The notes below the pieces were generated by a model. It had not been told where the DNA came from and searched no databases. It saw only the letters and a list, made by a program, of their open reading frames with translations. The position numbers were made by a program, and so were the translations under genes. Of a stretch of DNA of 64,000 nucleotides, positions 42,365 through 52,041 are shown piece by piece. Origin of the DNA: Paraburkholderia sp. BL10I2N1. Its GTDB lineage: Bacteria > Pseudomonadota > Gammaproteobacteria > Burkholderiales > Burkholderiaceae. Positions within the stretch are counted from its first letter, which is position 1. Each line of letters begins with the position of its first letter. The DNA lies in assembly GCF_004361815.1 (NCBI RefSeq), contig NZ_SNWA01000001.1, positions 1,612,001-1,676,000 of the forward strand, read 5' to 3'.

Positions 42365-43393
42365 ATGGCAAATTCGACACGCAGGAAAACCCGAGGTACT
42401 GGCCGCCCGACGCTTGAAGAGGTTGCGCGTCGCGCCGGGGTGAGCACGATCACCGCGTCGCGCGCATTGCGCGGCGTCAACACGGTCGCGCCGGAACTCG
42501 TGCAACGCGTCCGCGATGCGGCGCAGGAACTGGGCTATGTGACCAATGCGGCGGCACGGGCACTTGCGTCCGCGCGCAGCGAGGTGGTCGCGGTGCTTGT
42601 CCCATCGCTGTCCAATCTCGTTTTCGTCGATGTGCTCGAGGCGATTCACCGCGTGCTCAGGCCGCACGGTTTCGAGATCCTGATCGGCAACTCGCATTAC
42701 GCGCGCGAGGACCAGGAAGACCTGATCCGCCATTATCTCGCCTCCCCGCCAAGCGGCATGATCGTGACCGGGTCCGAATGCACCGAAGCGGCGTGGCGCA
42801 TGATCGATGCGAGTGGCGTGCCTTGTGTTCATATCATGGAACTCTCACGCGGCCCCGGTGTGTATTGTGTTGGCTTCGCGCAGGTGAGCGCCGGCCAGAC
42901 CGCCGCCGAACACCTGCTCGCGCGCGGCCGCACGCGCAACGCGTTCGTCGCGGCGCAACTTGACCCGCGGATCATGCAGCGTGGCGAGGGCTTTCGCCGG
43001 ACGCTGCAAAAGGCGGGGTTGTACGACCCCGCGCTCGAGTTTCTGTCACCGGCACCGTCCTCGATCGGACTCGGCTGCGACCTGTTCGCGCAGATCATGG
43101 AGCGGCGCCCGGACGTCGACGGCATTTTCTTTGGCAACGACGACCTGGCGCAGGGCGCGCTACTCGAGGCGCTGCGCCGCGGCGTGTCCGTGCCGGGCGA
43201 CGTCGCGATGGTCGGCTTCAACGACCTGCCCGGATCGGCCCATTCGTTCCCGCGCCTGACGACGATCCGCACACCTCGCGCCGAAGTCGGACGCCGCGCC
43301 GCGCTCATGCTACTTGCGATGATCAGGGGCGAGCCGGTGCCCGAACCGGTGGTCGACCTGGGTTTTGAGCTCGTTGTACGCGAAAGCTCCTGA
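42365..43393 (+). CDS. gntR: LacI-family gluconate repressor GntR
   Basis: A 342-residue LacI-family regulator. The N-terminal HTH and hinge (TGRPTLEEVARRAGVSTITASRALRG; RDAAQELGYVTNAAARALAS) are followed by a periplasmic-binding-protein-like ligand domain (VAVLVPSLSNLVFVDVLEAIH; DGIFFGNDDLAQGALLEALRRG; VGFNDLPGSAHSFPRLTTIRTP), closely matching GntR/IdnR. It is divergent from gntK with palindromic operators between, so it represses gntK/gntP until gluconate or 6-phosphogluconate appears. Confidence 0.93.
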   Translation: MANSTRRKTRGTGRPTLEEVARRAGVSTITASRALRGVNTVAPELVQRVRDAAQELGYVTNAAARALASARSEVVAVLVPSLSNLVFVDVLEAIHRVLRPHGFEILIGNSHYAREDQEDLIRHYLASPPSGMIVTGSECTEAAWRMIDASGVPCVHIMELSRGPGVYCVGFAQVSAGQTAAEHLLARGRTRNAFVAAQLDPRIMQRGEGFRRTLQKAGLYDPALEFLSPAPSSIGLGCDLFAQIMERRPDVDGIFFGNDDLAQGALLEALRRGVSVPGDVAMVGFNDLPGSAHSFPRLTTIRTPRAEVGRRAALMLLAMIRGEPVPEPVVDLGFELVVRESS

Positions 43394-43453
43394 TGCCAGC
43401 AACTCTATCTGGGCGCGGTCCATAAACATAGTGACTTCATGTGTTGCGCTGGC

Positions 43454-46400
43454 TTACTTCGTTACCACCACCGGAATGCCGCTCAACGCACCGCTGCCAC
43501 GCATCTGCGCGAGCGCTTCCTGCACGACTGCGGACGTTGCCGGCTCGATGTTCAGCGCACGGCTCGCCGAACGCTCACGTGCTTTCGCAGCGACCAGACT
43601 GTTCAGCTTCACTGGACCATAGCCGCGCACGCGCTGCATGACCTGCGCGAACTCGACCGCTTCGTCCATCGTGGCGGGCGTCAGCACGCGTAGCAGGGCT
43701 TCGATCGTCGCTTCGTAGTCTGTGGCCAGGGCGCGTTCCATCCGGCGTTCCAGCGAGCGGCCGAACGGATCGAGCGGCGTACCGCGCAGCGCGCGGATCT
43801 TCGCGAGGCTGCCGAGCACCGGCCACATCCACTGGCCGATCTTCACCTTCTTCGGACGCTCGCCGTGCGCAGCGCGCGTCACGGTCGGCGGCGCCATGTT
43901 GAAGCCGATGCGGAAGTCGCGGCCAGCAATGCCTTCGAACTGCGCTTCGATTGCGCGCCTGAACGAGCCGTCCGCATAAAGACGCGCGACTTCGTACTCA
44001 TCCTTGACTGCGAGCAGCTTGAAGAACGTTGTAGCGACGGCGCGCGTCAGCGGTTCGCTGGGCGGTTTGCCTGCGGTGCCCGAAGCCCGCTGTTCCGCCG
44101 CGCGTACCTTGTCGACCAGGGCGCGGAAGCGCTTGACATACGCTGCGCCACCGTAAGCCGCCAGACGCGTTTCACGATCGGCGATCACCGCATCGACATC
44201 GCGCGCCGCATCGTTGGCGACGGAGAACGGCAATGCGATCGCATCGGCACGCGTTTGCAGCAGCGCATCGAGCGCCGCAGGATCCGCTGCTGCGACGCGA
44301 CCGATCGCGAATGCCAGCTTGTTCGCTTCGACCGCGACGTTGTTCAGTTCGATCGCCCGCGTCAGCGCCTCGAACGACACCGGCACGAGGCCGAGTTGCC
44401 ATGCGAAACCGAGCATCAGGATGTTCGCGCCGATTGTGTCGCCGAGGAAGCGGCTGGCGAGCGCCTGCGCATCGCAGGTCGACAGACGATCATCCCCTGC
44501 TGCATGACGCATCTTGTCGATCAGCGCGTCCGCGTGCAGGTTCGCGTCAGGGTTCTGCACGAACGACGCGTTCGGAATAGCATGCGTGTTCACGACGATG
44601 CGCGTGCGGCCGTGACGCACGGTCTGCAGTGCATCACCGCTCGCGCCGACCACCATGTCGCACGCGAGCAGCACGTCGGCCTGCTGCGTATCGATACGAA
44701 CCTGATTGAGCCACTCCTCGCGGGCGGCGAAACGCACGAACGACAGCACCGAGCCACCCTTCTGCGCAAAGCCCATGAAGTCCAGCACGGAAGCGCTCTT
44801 GCCTTCGAGGTGCGCAGCCATGCTGATCAGCGCACCGACCGTCACGACCCCCGTGCCGCCGACGCCCGTCACGAGGATGTCGTACGGGGCGGCGTCGAGA
44901 TGCGTCGCCGGCGTGGGTAGTGCCTCGATCTTCTTCGCGAGCGCGGCCGGGTCGAATGCGGCCCCTGCGGCCTTCTTCAGCTTGCCTCCTTCGACCGTCA
45001 CAAAACTCGGGCAGAAGCCGTTCACGCACGAGTAGTCCTTGTTGCACGACGACTGATCGATGCGGCGCTTGCGGCCGAGCGTCGTCTCGAGCGGCTCGAC
45101 CGACAGGCAGTTCGATTGCACGCCGCAATCGCCACAGCCTTCGCAGACGGCCTCGTTGATGAAGAGACGCTTGTCCGGATCGGGGAATTCGCCTTTCTTC
45201 CTGCGGCGACGCTTTTCCGCCGCGCAGGTCTGGTCGTAGATGAGGACCGTCACGCCGTCGATGTCGCGCAACTGGCGCTGCACGGCGTCGAGCTCGCTGC
45301 GATGGTGAAACGTCGTGCCCTTTGGAAAGAGGTCGTGGTGGCCGTCATACTTTTCTGGCTCGTCGCTTACGACGACGAACTTCGACACGCCTTCGGCTTC
45401 CACCTGCCGCGCAACCTGCGGCACCGAGATGCTGCCGTCGACCGGCTGGCCGCCCGTCATCGCGACCGCGTCGTTGTAGAGAATCTTGTAGGTGATCGTG
45501 GCCTTTGCCGCGACCGCCTGACGGATCGCAAGGATGCCTGAATGGAAGTACGTGCCGTCGCCGAGGTTCTGGAACACGTGGCGCGTCTTCGTGAACATCG
45601 AATGCGATGCCCAGTCGACGCCTTCGCCGCCCATCTGGATGAGCCCTGTCGTATCGCGCTCCATCCACGACGCCATGAAGTGACAGCCGATGCCAGCCTG
45701 TGCGATCGAACCTTCGGGCACCTTCGTCGATGTGTTGTGCGGGCAACCCGAGCAGAAGTACGGCGTGCGCTTTACTGCGTCGGCCGCGTTCGACAGAATC
45801 TGCGGCGCCACCAGATCGACCACACGCTCGCGACGGTCGAGCGCGGGCTTGTGCCGCGCGAGCCAGTTCGCGAACACCGGCAGGATGCGCGATGGCCGCA
45901 GTTCGCCTAGCGACGACAGCAGCAACGAGCCGTCTTCGGCATACTTGCCGAGCACGGCGGGACGGGCGCCTTCGCGGCGGTTGTACAGATAGTCCTTGAT
46001 CTGCTGTTCGATGACGGGGCCTTTCTCCTCGATCACCAGCACTTCCGACAGGCCTTCGACGAACCTGTCGATGCGGGTCATTTCGAGCGGGAACGACAGG
46101 CCGACCTTGTAGATCCGCACGCCCGCCGTTTCGAGATCGGCGACGGTGAGGTCGAGCCGCCGCAGCGCTTCCATCAGGTCGAGGTGCGCCTTGCCGCAGG
46201 TCACGATGCCGACATTCGCATGCGGGCTGGGGGCGATCCATTTGTCGATGCTGTTGGTGCGCGCAAAGTGGCGCACGGCATTCAGCTTGGCTTCGAGCCG
46301 CGCTTCGATCGACAGGCTCGGCAGATCCGGCCAGCGGTTGTGCAGACCATCGGCGGGCGGCTGAAAATCCGCTCGAATGGTCCATTCGGTTTGCAGCGCG

Positions 46401-47074
46401 TCCAGGTCGACGGTCGAACCCGATTCGACCGTCTCCGAAATCGCCTTGTAGCCGACCCATGCGCCGGAGAAGCGCGACAGCGCCCAGCCATAGAGGCCGA
46501 ATTCGAGCATGTCTGCGATGTTCGACGGATTCACCACCGGCATGTGCCACGCCATCAAGGCGAAGTCGCTCTGATGCGGCATCGACGAAGACACGCAGCC
46601 GTGGTCGTCGCCCGCTACCACCAGTACGCCGCCATGCTGCGATGAGCCGTACGCGTTGCCGTGCTTCAGCGCGTCACCCGCGCGGTCGACGCCCGGGCCT
46701 TTGCCGTACCACATCGCAAACACGCCTTCGACGGTGCGTTCCGGGTCCGACTCGACACGTTGCGTGCCGAGCACGGCGGTGCCGCCGAGTTCTTCGTTGA
46801 TCGCGGGCAGGAAGCGGATGTCGCTGGCGGCGAGCAGTTTCGACGCCTTCCACAACTGCTGGTCGACCATGCCGAGCGGCGAGCCGCGATAGCCGCTGAT
46901 AAAACCGGCGGTGTTCAGGCCATGCTCACGGTCGAGCGCGCGCTGCATCAACGCGAGGCGCACGAGCGCCTGGGTGCCGGTCAGGAAGATGCGGCCGCGA
47001 GTGGCAGTCAGATTGTCGGAAAGTCGGTAATCGGCGAGGGCGGGTGTGCCGTCGACAGGCAGTCGTGCGGTCAT
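43454..47074 (-). CDS. Indolepyruvate ferredoxin oxidoreductase (fused alpha-beta-type)
   Basis: A 1206-residue single-chain enzyme. The N-terminal pyrimidine/TPP-pyrophosphate modules include FISGYRGSPLGMVDQQL, AYGSSQHGGVLVVAGDDHGCVSSSMPHQSD (in parts) and the TPP motif region GGEGVDWASHSMFT with ILYNDAVAMTGGQPVDG. A cysteine cluster near residues 640-700 (CEGCGDCGVQSNC, SSCNKDYSCVNGFCPSF) would bind [4Fe-4S]. The C-terminal gamma-like domain has VTGVGGTGVVTVGALISMAAHLEG. It converts aryl pyruvates from aromatic amino acid breakdown to aryl-acyl-CoA. I chose the ATG at 47074 with an AAGGAG site. It stands alone. Confidence 0.93.
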   Translation of the reverse strand: MTARLPVDGTPALADYRLSDNLTATRGRIFLTGTQALVRLALMQRALDREHGLNTAGFISGYRGSPLGMVDQQLWKASKLLAASDIRFLPAINEELGGTAVLGTQRVESDPERTVEGVFAMWYGKGPGVDRAGDALKHGNAYGSSQHGGVLVVAGDDHGCVSSSMPHQSDFALMAWHMPVVNPSNIADMLEFGLYGWALSRFSGAWVGYKAISETVESGSTVDLDALQTEWTIRADFQPPADGLHNRWPDLPSLSIEARLEAKLNAVRHFARTNSIDKWIAPSPHANVGIVTCGKAHLDLMEALRRLDLTVADLETAGVRIYKVGLSFPLEMTRIDRFVEGLSEVLVIEEKGPVIEQQIKDYLYNRREGARPAVLGKYAEDGSLLLSSLGELRPSRILPVFANWLARHKPALDRRERVVDLVAPQILSNAADAVKRTPYFCSGCPHNTSTKVPEGSIAQAGIGCHFMASWMERDTTGLIQMGGEGVDWASHSMFTKTRHVFQNLGDGTYFHSGILAIRQAVAAKATITYKILYNDAVAMTGGQPVDGSISVPQVARQVEAEGVSKFVVVSDEPEKYDGHHDLFPKGTTFHHRSELDAVQRQLRDIDGVTVLIYDQTCAAEKRRRRKKGEFPDPDKRLFINEAVCEGCGDCGVQSNCLSVEPLETTLGRKRRIDQSSCNKDYSCVNGFCPSFVTVEGGKLKKAAGAAFDPAALAKKIEALPTPATHLDAAPYDILVTGVGGTGVVTVGALISMAAHLEGKSASVLDFMGFAQKGGSVLSFVRFAAREEWLNQVRIDTQQADVLLACDMVVGASGDALQTVRHGRTRIVVNTHAIPNASFVQNPDANLHADALIDKMRHAAGDDRLSTCDAQALASRFLGDTIGANILMLGFAWQLGLVPVSFEALTRAIELNNVAVEANKLAFAIGRVAAADPAALDALLQTRADAIALPFSVANDAARDVDAVIADRETRLAAYGGAAYVKRFRALVDKVRAAEQRASGTAGKPPSEPLTRAVATTFFKLLAVKDEYEVARLYADGSFRRAIEAQFEGIAGRDFRIGFNMAPPTVTRAAHGERPKKVKIGQWMWPVLGSLAKIRALRGTPLDPFGRSLERRMERALATDYEATIEALLRVLTPATMDEAVEFAQVMQRVRGYGPVKLNSLVAAKARERSASRALNIEPATSAVVQEALAQMRGSGALSGIPVVVTK

Positions 47075-47306
47075 CGGGGAAGTCTCCTTGTTTTGTTCTC
47101 GCGCGAACGGGGCAACGCCACAGCGGCTTCGCAACGAAAGAGACTCTATTTTTCAGCGCCGATAGGAGAAATTTATTGCTAACTGAAGGGGGCAAGCCAC
47201 TGATCGCGCGAGCCGCCACGCGATTCGGTGGGGTTTTGAGTGAGTTCTACCGCGGGTGCGGAGGTTGCGCTACGCTGAAGGCGTCCTAACGCATTGGGAG
47301 CCGACC

Positions 47307-47918
47307 ATGAAACTCTATTACTGGCCGAAAACGCGCGCCTTCCGCGCGCTGTGGATGCTGGAGGAGATCGGCGCGCCGTACCACATCGAGCACGTCAACA
47401 TCCGTGCGGGCGAACAGGGCTCCCCGGCGTTCCGGCAACTCAATCCGATGACCAAGCTGCCCGCGCTCGACGACAACGGCGTGCATGTCGCGGAATCCGG
47501 CGCGGTGCTGCTGTATCTTGCCGACAAATTCCCGGCGGCCGGTCTCGGCGCGACGCTCGACGATCCGTTGCGCGGCCGTTTCCTGCAGTGGCTCTTTTTC
47601 ACGCCTGGTTGTCTCGAACCGGCGATGGCCGAAAAAATGACCGGGTCGCCCGGCAATACGTTCAGCTTCGGCTGGGGTGATTTCGATCGCGTGCAGCAAG
47701 CGATCGAAACCGCGCTCGAAGAAGGCGAGTGGTTGCTGGGCGAGCGTTTCAGCGCCGCCGATTTGCTGCTCGCCGGCACGTTGCAGATCGCCTTCATGGC
47801 GAAGCTGCTGGAGCCGAAGGGCCGCATCGGTGACTATGTGGAACGCGCGGTGTCGCGCGATGGACATGCGCGGGCGCTGGCGGTCGAACAAAGAGAAATC
47901 GCCGCGCTCAAGAAGTAG
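47307..47918 (+). CDS. Glutathione S-transferase
   Basis: A 203-residue GST: MKLYYWPKTRAFRALWMLEEIGAPYHIEHVN is the N-domain start (in parts KTRAFRALWMLEEIG), with NPMTKLPALDDNGVHVAESGAVLLYLAD carrying the cis-Pro and ESGAV glutathione site, then a C-domain with EEGEWLLGERFSAADLLLAG. It lacks the beta-class Cys10. It is unrelated in arrangement to the first GST and has no obvious partner. Confidence 0.92.
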   Translation: MKLYYWPKTRAFRALWMLEEIGAPYHIEHVNIRAGEQGSPAFRQLNPMTKLPALDDNGVHVAESGAVLLYLADKFPAAGLGATLDDPLRGRFLQWLFFTPGCLEPAMAEKMTGSPGNTFSFGWGDFDRVQQAIETALEEGEWLLGERFSAADLLLAGTLQIAFMAKLLEPKGRIGDYVERAVSRDGHARALAVEQREIAALKK

Positions 47919-47951
47919 TGGTGGAGCCGGGCGGGCGCGGCGGGTGTGGCC

Positions 47952-48926
47952 TCAGGGGTGCATTGCCTGCGACTCGTCCGCTGTGCGCATTTCGTGCGGT
48001 TCGAGGGGTACGACTTCATCGAAATGCGAGTAGTCGATGTGGCTCACGCCATCCTTTTCGAGCAACACGTCCACGTAGCGATGCTGCCAGCGGATCTCGC
48101 TGTTGGGCCAGGAATACCGCGCTGCCATCGTCTGCGACGTGGTTTCGTCCGTGCCTTCGATGGTGATGAGCAGCGATGCGGCGCATTTTTCGAGCGTCTC
48201 GGCGGTTTCGCCGAATAACGGGCTTTCTTCGTCGATGATGTGCATCAGGTTCCAGCCCAGCAAAAAAATCGGATGCTGGTCGCGCACGAGCTTCAGGTCG
48301 CGGATCTTGCGCATCGAGAAGCCTTCGGACGTCGTCTCATGGCGCATCAGCCGCAGCTTGGCCTGCGCTTCCGCGATCACATTCTGGCGGGCGTTGGCGG
48401 CGCGCACCATCAGCGTCATGCGACCGTCTATCGGCCGCACGATGGCAAAGCGGGCGAACATGATTTTCGCGCGCGGCCGCGAGAAGCGGGCGAAGATCAG
48501 GCCCGTGGCGAGCGCGATGCCCGACATCCCCATGAAAATCTCCAGCGTGGCAATCAGATGCCCGTAGACGGTTTGCGGATGCATGTCGCCGTATCCGACC
48601 GTCGCCAGCGTTTCGACGCTGAAGAAGAACGCGCCTGCGAAGCCTTGCGGCGCCTGGTTGGCAATGGCCGCATGGCCGAGCAGGTAGAGCGTCGCGAAGA
48701 CGGTATTGAGCAGCAGGAACAGGCAGGCCAGCGACGCAAAGAACACCGGCCAGCTGATCACCAGCGCACGGTGATAGAGATCCTGCCAGAGCGGCACTGG
48801 CAGACCATGCGCGATGACGACCCGCGAGCCGGTTAGCAGCCTGCGAGGACGTTCGCGCCCTGGGCGTCGTTGTGCGGCGGCGGTGGACTCCGGGCTGCGT
48901 GGGCGGTCTGACGTATCGAGGGCCAT
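47952..48926 (-). CDS. KirBac-type inward rectifier K+ channel
   Basis: A 324-residue channel. Two transmembrane helices (WPVFFASLACLFLLLNTVFATLYLLG region; GHLIATLEIFMGMSGIALATGLIFARFS) flank a pore with the K+ filter TVGYGDM (Thr109-Asp114). The C-terminal IRK cytoplasmic domain of about 180 residues (FARFAIVRPIDGRMTLMVRAANARQN; WNLMHIIDEESPLFG; DETTSQTMAARYSW) is complete. It lets K+ flow across the inner membrane, gated from the cytoplasm. The start at 48926 has only a weak ribosome site. Confidence 0.93.
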   Translation of the reverse strand: MALDTSDRPRSPESTAAAQRRPGRERPRRLLTGSRVVIAHGLPVPLWQDLYHRALVISWPVFFASLACLFLLLNTVFATLYLLGHAAIANQAPQGFAGAFFFSVETLATVGYGDMHPQTVYGHLIATLEIFMGMSGIALATGLIFARFSRPRAKIMFARFAIVRPIDGRMTLMVRAANARQNVIAEAQAKLRLMRHETTSEGFSMRKIRDLKLVRDQHPIFLLGWNLMHIIDEESPLFGETAETLEKCAASLLITIEGTDETTSQTMAARYSWPNSEIRWQHRYVDVLLEKDGVSHIDYSHFDEVVPLEPHEMRTADESQAMHP

Positions 48927-49082
48927 CGCGTTTCGGTGGGGTGGACGGTGGGGTGGCAAACGCGCAAAGCGTAGCACGCCAGGGTCCGCGCCGATCAGGC
49001 GAGCGCGATGCAGATGTCGGCGGTCTAGCCGTCACCAGCGATCAGTGAGCCGCTCAGCCAGACACGTGGCGAAACGAAACGC

Positions 49083-49328
49083 TCAGGGAAACGCGCGAGG
49101 TTTGGGAATGCCGGCGCCGTGATCGATGTCGGCGACAGCCTGGCGGTGCGCGGACTCGACCGCTTCGGTCGCATCGCCGTAACCGTCGTCGCCGCCGACC
49201 GTGGTCCACGTTTGCACTGGCTTGTCGCGATGCCGTATTTCGTATTCCGCGTCCCAGCGCGCGCCCTGTAGTTCGAGCGGGCGCACATGGATCGCATATA
49301 CGCCATAGAGGAAGAGCTGTTCAGCCAT
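49083..49328 (-). CDS. Small protein of unknown function
   Basis: An 81-residue protein (MAEQLFLYGVYAIHVRPLELQGARWDAEYEIRHRD start; TEAVESAHRQAVADIDHG). The first half looks like a beta sheet, the end helical. It resembles in layout the 73-residue protein 108 bases away (a beta part followed by an acidic ...EAxxxA helix). No family function known to me. Confidence 0.6.
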   Translation of the reverse strand: MAEQLFLYGVYAIHVRPLELQGARWDAEYEIRHRDKPVQTWTTVGGDDGYGDATEAVESAHRQAVADIDHGAGIPKPRAFP

Positions 49329-49435
49329 CTTCGCCTCCAGCCGGTTTCGTCCGGGGATGGCGCCGCACGTTGACGTTAGTCGCGGCGCCGTGTCTGCATG
49401 AATTTGTGACCGGTACTGGCGCGTGGAGTTCGCGC

Positions 49436-49657
49436 CTAGAATTCGATTTCGCCGAGGATGCGATGCGCGAGCGCCTTGGCTTCTTCAAGCGCCTCCTCTG
49501 GAGTGGCCGAGGTGGCTTCGACCTCGTAGACGGTGTTCTCCTGCTCGTCGCCGTCGTCGCGCGCGAGAGCAACCACGCCCTGGTACAGGCCGTCGTCTAC
49601 CGGCCGGACCGCCGCGGTTGCGGTGTAGATTCCTTTCGTGTAGGTGACGTCCTCCAT
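49436..49657 (-). CDS. Small acidic protein of unknown function
   Basis: A 73-residue protein (MEDVTYTKGIYTATAAVRPVDDGLYQGVVAL, in parts; TVYEVEATSATPEEALEEAKALAHRILGEIEF) with a two- to three-strand beta part and a C-terminal acidic helix, layout like HicB-type small domains. I chose the ATG at 49657, which has GGAG upstream. It may be a distant paralogue of the preceding 81-residue protein. Confidence 0.65.
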   Translation of the reverse strand: MEDVTYTKGIYTATAAVRPVDDGLYQGVVALARDDGDEQENTVYEVEATSATPEEALEEAKALAHRILGEIEF

Positions 49658-49840
49658 GATGCCACTCCTGCAAGGGGGAGATTCCATCGTAGCACGCAGA
49701 TTGACGGCTTACCGTCGCGCAATAAAGAACGTTTCATGACGTGTGGTGAAGGACGCGCGAGGGGCGCGTCCCGCCGTCGTCAGGGGCAGGAATTCACGCG
49801 GTGCCGTAGCCGCTTCCCACTGTGCGAGGTGACGCCGTCT

Positions 49841-50764
49841 TCACCCTTCCAGCAACGCGACGACCTCATCGAGCGTCGGCGAATGCGCGCCCGAATGACG
49901 GCATGCCGCCGCCCCCGCCGCCAGCGCAAACGCGAGATGCTCGGGCCACTTGCGTTGCGGCGCGCTCATCAGGCTGAACAGCAGGCCGCCGATCGACGCA
50001 TCACCCGCGCCGACCGTGTCCACCACCTCGACACGCGGAGGGCGGCTTTCGAAGGTGCTGTCGCCGACGTATAGCGTCGCCGTCTCCGGGCCGCGCGTGA
50101 CGAGCACGTTCGCGGCGCGATTCAGCTCACGCAGTTGCGCAAGCGCGCTGGCTTCGTCGGAGGTCTTGAACAGGAGCCGCAGGTCTTCGTCGGATACCTT
50201 GATGAGATCGGCGAGCGCGGCCATCCTGCGCAGAATCGGCTCGTAGCCGTGCTCCATGAGGTTGCGGTAATTCGGGTCGAAGCTGATCTTCACGCCGCGC
50301 GCGCGCAGGTCGGCGGCGAGTCTGGCAAGCGTATCGCCAAGCGGCTGGCGCACGAGGCTGATACAGCCGAAGTGCGCCCACCTGACCTGGTCCATCCATC
50401 CAGCCGGCAGCAGCGACGGATCGAAGGCGAGATCGGCGCTGTTGTCGCCCATGAAGAAGTAGGTCGGCGGATGTGTCTCGTGAACCACAGCGAGAAGCGG
50501 CGAACGGTCGACGCGCTGCATGAAGCGCATGTCGAGATCGGCCGCGACGCTGGCGTTCCAGATCGCGTCGGAGAAGTAGTCGCGGCCGAGCGCGCCGACC
50601 GAAGCCGTGCGCAGCCCGAGCCGCGCGACGGCGCGTGCGACGTTCCAGCCGGCGCCGCCTGGCACCGATAGCCAGCGCGAATCGTCGGTACGCACGAGGT
50701 CGGTGAGGATGTCGCCGGCCGAAACGAAAAGCGGGAATTCAGTGCTTGCGGTCATGTTGGTCAC
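49841..50764 (-). CDS. PfkB-family carbohydrate (fructo)kinase
   Basis: A 307-residue ribokinase-fold kinase: PGGAGWNVARAVARLGLRTASVGALGRDYFS (substrate site, in parts GGAGWNVARAVARLG), LVTRGPETATLYVGD, and the catalytic/anion hole DTVGAGDASIGGLLF with Asp. The family phosphorylates fructose or similar sugars. It is the last gene of LacI-AGE-PfkB with ATGA overlaps, and together with the AGE-type isomerase would make a ketose phosphate. Confidence 0.92.
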   Translation of the reverse strand: MTNMTASTEFPLFVSAGDILTDLVRTDDSRWLSVPGGAGWNVARAVARLGLRTASVGALGRDYFSDAIWNASVAADLDMRFMQRVDRSPLLAVVHETHPPTYFFMGDNSADLAFDPSLLPAGWMDQVRWAHFGCISLVRQPLGDTLARLAADLRARGVKISFDPNYRNLMEHGYEPILRRMAALADLIKVSDEDLRLLFKTSDEASALAQLRELNRAANVLVTRGPETATLYVGDSTFESRPPRVEVVDTVGAGDASIGGLLFSLMSAPQRKWPEHLAFALAAGAAACRHSGAHSPTLDEVVALLEG

Positions 50765-52041
50765 CGTGCGGAGTCAGAAGGGGCGCCCGTGCCCGGCAGT
50801 GCATGCAGCAGCACTTCGTAGCATGCGCCCATGGTGTGATAGTCGGTCTTGCCGGCGGGGCTTTTCTCATCGCTGTACTTGCGGTTGTCGCAGGTGAGGA
50901 TGCGATACCACGCACCGTACCTGTGGTCGACGAAATGCGCCCAGCTATAACCCCAGATCTCGTCGTACCAGTCCCAGAAGCGTTCGTTGCCGGTGCGTTT
51001 GCCGAGCAGCGCCGCTGTCGCGAAGGTTTCGGCCTGCACCCAGAAATACTTGTCGTGGTCGCACACGGTGCGGTCCGGGCCGAAGCCGTAGTAGAGGCCG
51101 CCGTGGTCCTCGTCCCATGCGTGCGTCATCGCGGCGTCGAACAGTTCGATCGCGCGCGGCAGCAGCCACGGCAATGGACGGTGGCGCTCCAGGATCAGCA
51201 GCAGCTTCGCCCATTCGGTCTGGTGGCCCGGCTGGAAACCCCATGGACGGAAGATGTTCGAACTGTCCTCTTCGTTGTAGTGCCAGTCGACTGACCAGTC
51301 CGCGTGAAAGTGTTCCCACACGAGCTCTTGCGACAGCTTCGCCTGCCGCAACGTGATGTTCGACGCGACCCGCTCCGCGCGATCCAGGTACACGAGGTGG
51401 CCGGTCGCTTCATACGCGGCGAGGAGCGCCTCGGTCGTGTGCATGTTAGCGTTCTGGCCACGATAGCTGGACACGCGCCAGTCGGCGCTTGCCTCGTCGG
51501 CGTACAGGCCCGCGGCGGCGTCCCAGAAGCGGTGCTCCATCAGTTCGAAGGTCGCGCCGATCATCGGCCTGGCTTCTTCGATGCCGGCCATCGCCGCATG
51601 CGAATACGCGAGCAGCACGAATGCCAGGCCGTAGCAGTGGCGCGTCGAATCGAGCGCGCGCTTGTGGCCGTCGCGCCAGTCGACCTCCCAGTCATAGCCT
51701 TCGTGGTGCGCATCCCAGTGCGCATCGTGCAGGAAGCGCAGGCCGTGGCGTGCGTATTCGAGATGCTGCGGGTCGCCGAACTGACGATACGCCATCGCAT
51801 AGTTGAACACGTAGCGGCAACTGCTGACGAGGTGGCGCGTCGTGCGGTTGTAGATCGAACCGTCGTCGCGGAAGAAGTGGAAGAAGCCGCCGCTCGGGTC
51901 CAGCACGTTCGGCGCATAGAAGCGCAGGGTGTCCTGGATGTGCGAGAGCAGGAAGTCGCGCTCGCGGTAACTGGCAACGGGCGGCACGGGTACAGGTTCT
52001 CCCGCATTCGGATTGGCGTGATTCAGGTCGGGCTGCTTCAT
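50761..52041 (-). CDS. AGE-family N-acylglucosamine 2-epimerase / aldose-ketose isomerase
   Basis: A 426-residue (alpha/alpha)6 barrel of the AGE family: LDPSGGFFHFFRDDGSIYNRTTRHLVSSCRYVFNYAMAYR (in parts TRHLVSSCRYVFNYAM), LRFLHDAHWDAHHEGYDWEV, NANMHTTEALLAAYEATG, PWGFQPGHQTEWAKLLLIL, and KYFWVQAETFATAALL with the catalytic histidines. Members include mannose isomerase (YihS-like), cellobiose 2-epimerase and sulfoquinovose isomerase. With a fructokinase behind it, a mannose-to-fructose isomerase is a reasonable guess. Overlaps lacI and pfkB by ATGA on both sides. Confidence 0.9.
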   Translation of the reverse strand: MKQPDLNHANPNAGEPVPVPPVASYRERDFLLSHIQDTLRFYAPNVLDPSGGFFHFFRDDGSIYNRTTRHLVSSCRYVFNYAMAYRQFGDPQHLEYARHGLRFLHDAHWDAHHEGYDWEVDWRDGHKRALDSTRHCYGLAFVLLAYSHAAMAGIEEARPMIGATFELMEHRFWDAAAGLYADEASADWRVSSYRGQNANMHTTEALLAAYEATGHLVYLDRAERVASNITLRQAKLSQELVWEHFHADWSVDWHYNEEDSSNIFRPWGFQPGHQTEWAKLLLILERHRPLPWLLPRAIELFDAAMTHAWDEDHGGLYYGFGPDRTVCDHDKYFWVQAETFATAALLGKRTGNERFWDWYDEIWGYSWAHFVDHRYGAWYRILTCDNRKYSDEKSPAGKTDYHTMGACYEVLLHALPGTGAPSDSAR

